Shown here piece after piece: positions 1-6,845 of a stretch of 23,873 bases of DNA. A program made the position numbers and the translations under genes. The first letter of the stretch is position 1; every line of letters begins with the position of its first letter. Below the pieces are notes generated by a model that had not been told where the DNA came from, did not search any database, and worked only from the letters and a program-made list of their open reading frames with translations. Source of the stretch: Apostichopus parvimensis (taxonomy: Eukaryota > Echinodermata > Holothuroidea > Aspidochirotida > Stichopodidae); contig KN883708.1 in assembly GCA_000934455.1 (NCBI GenBank), forward strand, positions 12,717 to 36,589, given 5' to 3'.

Positions 1-19
1 AAAATCACCCTTTACGAAT

Positions 20-1220
20 GTCACGCGAGTCACGTCACGCGAGTCACGTCAATTCAAGATAGTGTTTCTACCTATTTTCTGTGTGAAAATTACAGGGATG
101 TTATAGTTTGATGAATGAATCACTGATTAAAGATATCATATATGCATTCCCCTTTAATTCTAAGGCAACTTGAATAATATGGGCACACGTAATAAAACTA
201 ATAATAATAATTTCATTTGAAATATCAGAATTTAAATTCATGAATATTTATTCGCAATATAATGCCTATTTTATCACCACATTTGGAAAGTTAGCACGTG
301 TCATTGATTTTTTAGTAATATACAAAAACATTGAATCTATATTAGTATCTGGCAATGCCATGTGCTATGACTTGATAACCTTAAGGTTTTAACTGCTCAA
401 TCATTCCCAAAATCTTATGAGCAAATGTATCTTCTCAAATATTACACTTTTGGTTTATTCAAATATGACAAATGAGAATGGTAATTTGAATCACATTTTA
501 GATAGATGTTTCTTCTATAACTTTCAAATGAGTGACTTCAACAGACTAAGTATTGTTATAAATATTAATTGACAAGATATATTGCCTGAACAACTGTACT
601 ACCCGTACAGTATGTACTACCCGTACAGTACTACCCGTACAGTACAGTATGTCTGCAGTCATGAGGGTAACTCGGGGACATTAATATCATCTGGACATTC
701 CCAAGGGAAGTACCTTTTGGACACTTCCTAGACCAATCAATGTTATATTTCACTATGCAAGATCTATACCTTCGATTCACTACTGCATTTGGTCTAGAAC
801 TATCCGAAGAGTGAACTCGTCACGCGAGTCACGTTTTCTTGTCACGCGAGTCACAATACATCTTCATCGTTATTTTCATGCGTTACAACATTTTTTCAAA
901 GTTGCATAACAATTGAGGTAGAGGTGTTTTTCAACTTCGGTATGATTATAAAGAGTTATTGGAAACATTTTAATAAGACATAAGAAATCGAACATTTGTG
1001 TGTGCATTCTGATTTTTGCTAATAGTAACTGTCACGCGAGTAACGTTTAGTTTTTCGCCAATTTCACCCCCAATACTTGAGGTATAAATATTTTTTCTCT
1101 ACTGTTGTAAACATTAAGGCGTACCTTCACTGACTACATGAATGCTTTTCTCCCAGGTAATTTCTTTATTTGTTTAATGATATGAAATAGGAATTTTAAT
1201 AAAAATGTCACATGAGTCAC
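20..1220 (+). repeat. Dispersed 14-bp motif GTCACGCGAGTCAC, six copies
   Basis: Exact copies lie at 20-33, 34-47 (head to tail), 819-832 and 841-854. One-mismatch and two-mismatch copies lie at 1031-1044 and 1207-1220. All are in the same orientation. The last copy differs only by changes at the two CpGs (CGCG to CATG), consistent with methylation-driven decay. I do not recognise the family. Confidence 0.8.
595..652 (+). repeat. 18-bp tandem repeat (TGTACTACCCGTACAGTA)
   Basis: Two full units occupy 595-612 and 613-630, followed by a 14-base unit lacking TGTA (631-644) and a remnant. Each unit is itself nearly self-complementary (CTGTAC..GTACAG), so it could form small hairpins. Confidence 0.9.
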
Positions 1221-1333
1221 CACGGAATTGACCATATAGTGAATTTGACACCCAGGCCATGATACTATATCCACAGACCCGCTTAAATGTCTGCTCTTAG
1301 ACTTGCTGATGAAGTTTTAAATTCGTAAGCTCT

Positions 1334-1653
1334 CTTAAAGGAATAACAAAAGATAATTCATATTATTCAGTAACGTTAAAACTCTCTAATATTCGATTTA
1401 TAAGTTAACTGCTTCCTATTTGAATGAATACGCTCGCTTTGAAAATTGGCTCCTAAGGCCTCACCACAATACACAGTGAGCTGCCATTGATTATGTAATG
1501 TGCTTGAAATTCCATATTGATGAGGTCAGAGAGGAACAACTCAATCGAGCAGTCAAACAGGAAGCGGTTAACTTAAAATCAAATATTCGAGAGTTTTTAA
1601 GTTACTGAATAATATAAATTGTCTGTGATCCCTGCCTTTGTTATTCCTTTAAG
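1334..1653. repeat. Foldback inverted repeat with arms of about 90-100 bp
   Basis: The left arm 1334-1424 (starting CTTAAAGGAATAACAAA) is the imperfect reverse complement of the right arm 1551-1653 (ending TTTGTTATTCCTTTAAG), around a spacer of about 126 bases. The arms share long matched words such as TATTATTCAGTAAC and TTAAGTTAAC with a few indels. No open frame is evident. The structure fits a foldback/MITE-type element or a hairpin-RNA source. No clear target duplication is visible at the ends. Confidence 0.85.
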
Positions 1654-2991
1654 TACTCTTCAAATGATTCCCCTCATGTTTCATATTTTCATATTATTTC
1701 ACACAAGTTTCATATTCAAATTAAGAATATATCATACATGTATACAGCTCAATACTACAGTCTACACACAACATGTTGCTACTGTCCTACTGTGCAAGGA
1801 CAAATATAACCATTGGAGATAGCAAATCAGCATTCAACTCGGCTCTGCTCACATGACTGGGCAAGAACATTTCTCCCATTGTTGCTTTTTTTGTTCTTCC
1901 TTTCTTTAATGAAAAAAAAATTAATTGAATTTACTCTTTCAGGCACGACAATTTATCCGCCTGGAAGGTCGAAGAATCCAAATCACTTATAACACTGCCA
2001 ACCACTGGTTCTAACTTAACACCACTGTGGCTATTTCAAGTGACTTGCTACTTTCAAAATAATGTACTCTTCACTAAATTATATCAGGTTACTACTGTAG
2101 AGCAATGTTTTGCACTAAGGTTATGAAAGTTTTATTTTATCTTCCCTCCCCCCCCCACCCCCTCCAAAAAACAAAAGGACAGTAACCCACTAATTAACCC
2201 AATTTCTTACGCTAAACTTGGCAGAGACTCTAAATATCTAATGTGGACTTAAACATGATACAATTTATTTGAATATTTTGATGATGACAGTAGTTATTCT
2301 GGTAATCTCACCCAACTAAGAAAAGAACAAAATTAATTGCCTTGATAGTTCTCTATACCATTTATGTCATTTTTCAAAATGACTTTAAAAATAAACAGCA
2401 TTCTCTCTAAACATTTTCTTAACTTTCTTAGAGGTTCTCAATGGGTACTAAATCTTCCTGAAACATTTACGAGTGTTTTAATTTACAGACTAAAATGCCT
2501 CAGGGTGAGTAAGTGCTTCTAGAGGGTTAACAGAACTTATAGATATCCTGTTGACCATTATTGACAGATATTTCACTTTCTAACTTATTAAGGGTCAAAC
2601 ATAATAATGACCAATGCATGAGCATCCAAAGTTTACCCTCTGGAGTTACTTTCACTTTCACACCCAACAATTTCCAGACCTAACAAAACATTCTGGAATT
2701 CTGATGAATAATAAACAGAATAAAAATGAAACAAAAACTGTTAGCAAACTAAATAGTAAACAGGAAGTAAGTTGAATTTAAACCAGGTTTTAGTGTCATG
2801 CACTGACTGTCTCACTCACACACATGCAAATACAATTACACAGTATGCACAAATGTACACACACCTAGGTGTGCTTTACATTTATTACTGGGGACCCCAT
2901 TGTTATTTCTATTGTTCCATTTCCACATATCCTAACCTTAACAATAGAATTCTTCTGAGGACATGATGATCTATTAAATGACATCTGAGGA

Positions 2992-3278
2992 CAGTCGCGT
3001 AGCGAGGAATTTGCCAAGGGAGGGGCGAAGCCTGTTGGCAATTTAAGGCAAACTATCTAAGCTTAGCGCCACAATGAGTTGGCGCGAAGCGTACACGAAA
3101 AGTTTGGCAGAAAATTCCTCCCAAATCGCTGGAAATGACACTTCCCAGGCCTTATTAGTAGCATCTAAGCATTTTCTATTTTGAAATTACTAAAAAAGTT
3201 ATCATAAAATAATATGCTCAAGGCGGGGGGGGGCGGTCTCTCCCTTTGCCCACCTCCTCCCCATTGGCTACGAGCCTG
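2992..3278 (+). mobile_element. Non-autonomous hAT-type miniature element (copy A)
   Basis: A 287-bp element bounded by imperfect terminal inverted repeats, CAGTCGCGTAGC at the left and the complement of CAGGCTCGTAGC at the right (10/12). It is flanked by a perfect 8-bp duplication TCTGAGGA (2984-2991 and 3279-3286). Eight-base target duplications and CAG-initial ends are hallmarks of hAT transposons. It has no transposase. The interior includes a poly-G run near 3224 and the conserved GGAAATGACACTTCCCAGGC block shared with the copies at 14074 and 16301. Confidence 0.88.
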
Positions 3279-4325
3279 TCTGAGGACTTGGAATTCCATT
3301 GTTCAAGTCCTCAGTCTGAATGTTATCCAAGTGGACAGTCATACACACACACACACAAACACAAATACACAATGAAACCATAGACGACCCGCTGACATCT
3401 TATCAAGCATATTAAGCTGAAACAATGCACATCATTTGCCAGCCTTAGTAGGCTGCCTCTTCGATCTTCTAACTCTCTCCAGAGAACATTTTTTACACCA
3501 TCCGCTATAAATTTCCCCTTTTAGTAAATGGAATCCTGACAAAAACAACGCCGTGCCTCATATCATTACCAAAAGCTACCAACAAAAAATAAAATAAATA
3601 AAAACCCTATAAACATCAAATAAATTCATCTCGGGATGAAGATTACCACTTGGGAGACCAAACGGTGACAACCTTTATGAATAATTTCGTTAACGGTTGT
3701 TGTCTGACCGGCGTGAAAAATTTGCAGTATTGACACCATACTTGAAGAGTTTTGTGGTATTGAGTTGGAGATACAATAACACATGTATGTAGAACAATTG
3801 CATTGAAATTCTTTTAATTTACTATAATTTACTTTTTAACTATAATTCAAGAGAGCTGCAGAGAGCTAATGAAAAATTTGGATACAACAACTGAATTCTC
3901 CTTCAAGTCCTCTAGAAATGAGATGATTTTTATTGCTGGAATACCAATGTTTTGTTTGTAAATCTCATCCCAAAAATTTGAATTCTTAGCAGATGATGAC
4001 ACACTTTGGTAAAATTATGGACTTGGAAATCATTGTAAATCATTATGTAGTGTATGCATTAGCATTTCTATGAACACGTATTAGAGGTATATATGCCTTT
4101 CTCCAAAATTGGCAGGCTGAGCTGCTGTGAGAAACGTTTATACATAAATACATTGCATCTTAGCAACTTTTTTTTTCACTAAAAAAAGAATTCAAATGCG
4201 GATACTGTACAATATATCTGTGGCAATGTTGAAAGATAGTTGGGAATCTGTGAAAAGAATATTCACAAGATGAAATGGCTACGGGGATAAATTAGCTTGA
4301 ATTGACCTGTCATAGTATGTGACTG

Positions 4326-4985
4326 TTGGTAATGGGAGGCAGGGGAGAGGGGAAGTGGGGGAGCAATTTGGAGAGACAGGGAGAAGGAAGTACAGCAAAG
4401 GGTGTTGTAGGGATGGTTTGTTGGAAGGAGGGTGTTGGAAGGATGGGTGTTGTAGGGATGGGGTGTTGGAAGGATGGGTGTTGTAGGGATGGGTGTTGGA
4501 AGGATGGGATGTTGGAAGGATGGGGTGTTGGAGGGATGGGGTGTTGGAGGGATGGGGTAATATTAGAAGGATGGGTGTTGCAAGGAGAGTGAAGGTAAAA
4601 TGGGAGGGGAGCAGGAAAGGGTAGCAGGAGAGAAATGGAACAATGGAAGTTTGGGAATTAAACATTTAAGGGATGAGATTTTGAGGGAGAGGATATAAGG
4701 AGGTGAGCTGAGAGTGGGGTAAGGGAGAGGTGAAGTGAAGAGAAAATTTTGCAGGGAAGGGGAGTTTGATGGAAGAGTTAGAAGCGAGAGCTGGAAGAAC
4801 TTGGGAGTTGGATGAAAGGCAAGAATTGGAGGGAAGGGGTGTTGGAGGGGAGTTGCAGGGAGGGGAGAGTTGCAGGGAGTGGGTAGAGGAAGGGAGGGGT
4901 ATAGGGTGGGAAGCTGGAGGGAGAGTGGAATGGGGATTTTGGAGGGATGTGTACAAGGAGGGACTGGGAATGGAAAGGTGGTCTC
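4326..4985 (+). repeat. C-depleted, G-rich strand-asymmetric block
   Basis: About 650 bases in which the + strand is almost without C and rich in GGA/GGG words. It contains the minisatellite at 4401-4590 and further irregular repeats such as GAGTTGCAGGGAG (about 4850-4885). Long open frames exist on both strands but are Ser/Pro/Leu or Gly/Glu low-complexity and are artefacts of the repeat. In the sense of GNPTAB transcription (minus) this is a C/T-rich tract inside intron 4. Confidence 0.85.
4401..4590 (+). repeat. Minisatellite built on GGTGTTGGAAGGATGG
   Basis: Roughly ten degenerate units of 16-20 bases alternate between GTGTTGTAGGGATGG and GTGTTGGAAGGATGG forms. Variation is in the GTA/GAA/GAG position and in the G-run length. 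No coding role is supported. Confidence 0.92.
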
Positions 4986-5079
4986 TGAAATCTTAGAAGT
5001 TAACTGAGCACTAAAGATATAAAGGAGACCAAACCACCCACATAGCTAGTAAGTAAATAATAGCACTAGCTGTGCTTAC

Positions 5080-5350
5080 ATGTAAACTCCCATCCTTCCC
5101 TAAAATATTTGGTGTTACTCTTTCCCAATAATGGAGACTTGATCATACCCTCCCAAAGAAAGTGGTCCCTTCCCATACTAAATGTAACCCCCCTGCCACA
5201 CCCCACCCCCATACATTTCCCTCCTCCTTCACAAGATGACCTTCCTTCTTTGCTTTCCCCATATTAACTATTGGTCCTCACATTCCCTTGGACACTTGGT
5301 CCTTAAAAAATGTATACCTTCAACACCCTCTCCCCCTCCCCCCCCCCAAA
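5080..5350 (+). repeat. Pyrimidine-rich, G-poor tract ending in a poly-C run
   Basis: The + strand switches from G-rich (to about 4985) to C/T-rich here, with many CCCTTCCC-type words and a poly-C run at about 5332-5347 followed by poly-A. No gene is supported; the reading frame through it is low-complexity. Confidence 0.7.
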
Positions 5351-6307
5351 AAAAATGTAATTGTTCACCCATTTTCAAACTCATAAACACATTTCTAGTC
5401 ACTACACATTTAAAGCTACAGTCATTGGAACAGTGTAGTTATAACAGTGCTAACACTATTGTTATACTACTGTCATAGAACAACAAAAAGTAGCAACTAA
5501 TGCAAGTTCCAACACTGAAATGACAGTGATCCCCTTTTTAATTAGGATTATCAAATTTTAATTAATTTTTGAAAAATTTTAACGTGCATATGTTAACAAC
5601 AATATACATTAGGTGAAATTTTTTCAGCGACTTGTCCACAGATAAATTAAAATTTCAATTATTCTCAAGGTGTGCCAGAATTATTCACCAAATAGGAGCC
5701 ACGAAAAGCAATTATCAGCATTCGGCTAAAATGTGATCAATTATCTAAGTACATGGTACACAGAGAACTGACATAGTTATGGGGAAGATTTTACATAGAT
5801 GTGGGACCATCACCAACATATATTTAAGCTCATAAAACTGGCAGAAACTGAAAGTAAATCACTATATATGATGAGCATTAAGACTGATTGATTGATAAGT
5901 AAAGCAGATGTTTTAGACAGAAATAAGGTCATTATTCACGATTGCAAAGTAATAAATAAAGTACTTGCTATGGGTTTCCATGCACAAGTTGACTGGTTGG
6001 AGATTCGCTACTGACAAGCGTTATCATCACCTGGCATCTAGGGGCTAATCTAGAACCAGATGAGAGGACTCAATCTACCATGATATGAACAACTATGACC
6101 ATGATAATTATGTTCTCATTGAACTAATCGCAGAACAACAACAAAAAACAAACAAAATCGCTCAGAAAATTCTCTGCTTTGTGTTCAATTTTATACGAGG
6201 CATCTTCATGCCAAGCGAGGGATCTGACCAAGCTTTATTTCTTGAGAAATTGTATTAACAGCAGTTTCATCATTTTGACACCAACTAATGTCAAATGACC
6301 TAAGATT

Positions 6308-6399
6308 GACTTCGGTCAGCTTGCGGCTTTGATAAGCCAATGAGGCTTCTTCGCGAGTTCCTGCTTGCAGGAGGATCTAAAATACATACAAACATACAT
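6308..6399 (+). repeat. Interspersed repeat R, copy 1
   Basis: About 92 bases from GACTTCGGTCAGCTTG to ACATACAAACATACAT. A second copy, in opposite orientation and about 90% alike by eye, lies at 13535-13627. It contains the perfect small hairpin TCCTGCTTGCAGGA. The type is unknown; it could be the tail of a retroelement, which is only a guess. Confidence 0.85.
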
Positions 6400-6618
6400 A
6401 CAATTGGTTCATAGCTGTTTCACAACCTGTGGAAAAGTACTTTTGAATGGGTAATTCTTTTCAGGAAACTATATTATCATATTACATACTTGGCCTCTGT
6501 TGAGACTGATAAATAAATCCCAGATGGTGGTTACTACTTAAATAATGTTGTCACCTCAACATCTTGAAAAATATCATCTCACTAAAAAACAATTTAAATT
6601 GGGAGGCCAGTCCCTTAC

Positions 6619-6845
6619 CTTCCTCAATGGTCTTGAATTCAATTAGGGTTACTTTTTCCTCTTTGGCAGGAGCCTCCACTCCGACGTCTGGAGATGTCTT
6701 GACTGAGAGGTTGAAAAGATTCAGAGCGGAGCTAAAAAAAGGGAAAGTTTCCTTCAGGATGCTAAAGCTGAGGTTCTTAGGGAGGATTCCATCGATGACC
6801 AGATGATTGTAAGGCAGACAATGATCTAATTTACACATGTCAGAG
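6619..6845 (-). CDS. GNPTAB: GNPTAB coding exon 4
   Basis: The acceptor TCTCTCCAG ends at 6846 and the donor GAAG|GTAAGG begins at 6618. The first base completes Ser111; 75 codons follow, then one leftover base (phase 1). The protein runs [20 protein letters not shown], then [20 protein letters not shown], matching human [43 protein letters not shown] in pattern. [12 protein letters not shown] aligns with human NVSVVVFDSTKDVEDA. Two sequons (N135, N156) are present. Conservation is lower than in exons 2-3, but phase, order and cysteine spacing make the call firm. Exon 5 must begin with two bases completing a G-initial codon. Confidence 0.9.

Larger units (their letters stand above)
1..6618 (-). 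other. Probable GNPTAB intron 4 (left end open)
   Basis: The region follows the exon 4 donor at 6618. I looked on the minus strand for the next conserved blocks (VWRGYLT, the CR2 ELRYSLRSIE segment, YLNDDV) and found none, so exon 5 is either beyond base 1 or too diverged to see. No other gene is recognised on either strand. Content is AT-rich unique sequence plus the repeats listed separately. If exon 5 lies beyond the edge, this intron is over 6.6 kb, much longer than introns 1-3. Confidence 0.6.

Noticed and set aside
4279-4956. Two minus-strand open frames of 128 and 96 codons (Ser/Pro/Leu/His-rich)
   Set aside because: They are translations of the C-depleted minisatellite block, with repeating low-complexity peptides, no domain and overlapping frames on the other strand.
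5085-5200. Minus-strand stretch considered as GNPTAB exon 5 (contains FLWEGMIKSPLLGKSN before a GTAAGC)
   Set aside because: Only the W-x-G spacing recalls VWRGYLT; the rest does not align, the DNA is a pyrimidine-biased tract, and no good acceptor or phase match was found.
6564-6806. Plus-strand open frame of 80 codons
   Set aside because: It is the antisense shadow of GNPTAB exon 4, whose minus-strand frame matches the family and has proper splice sites.
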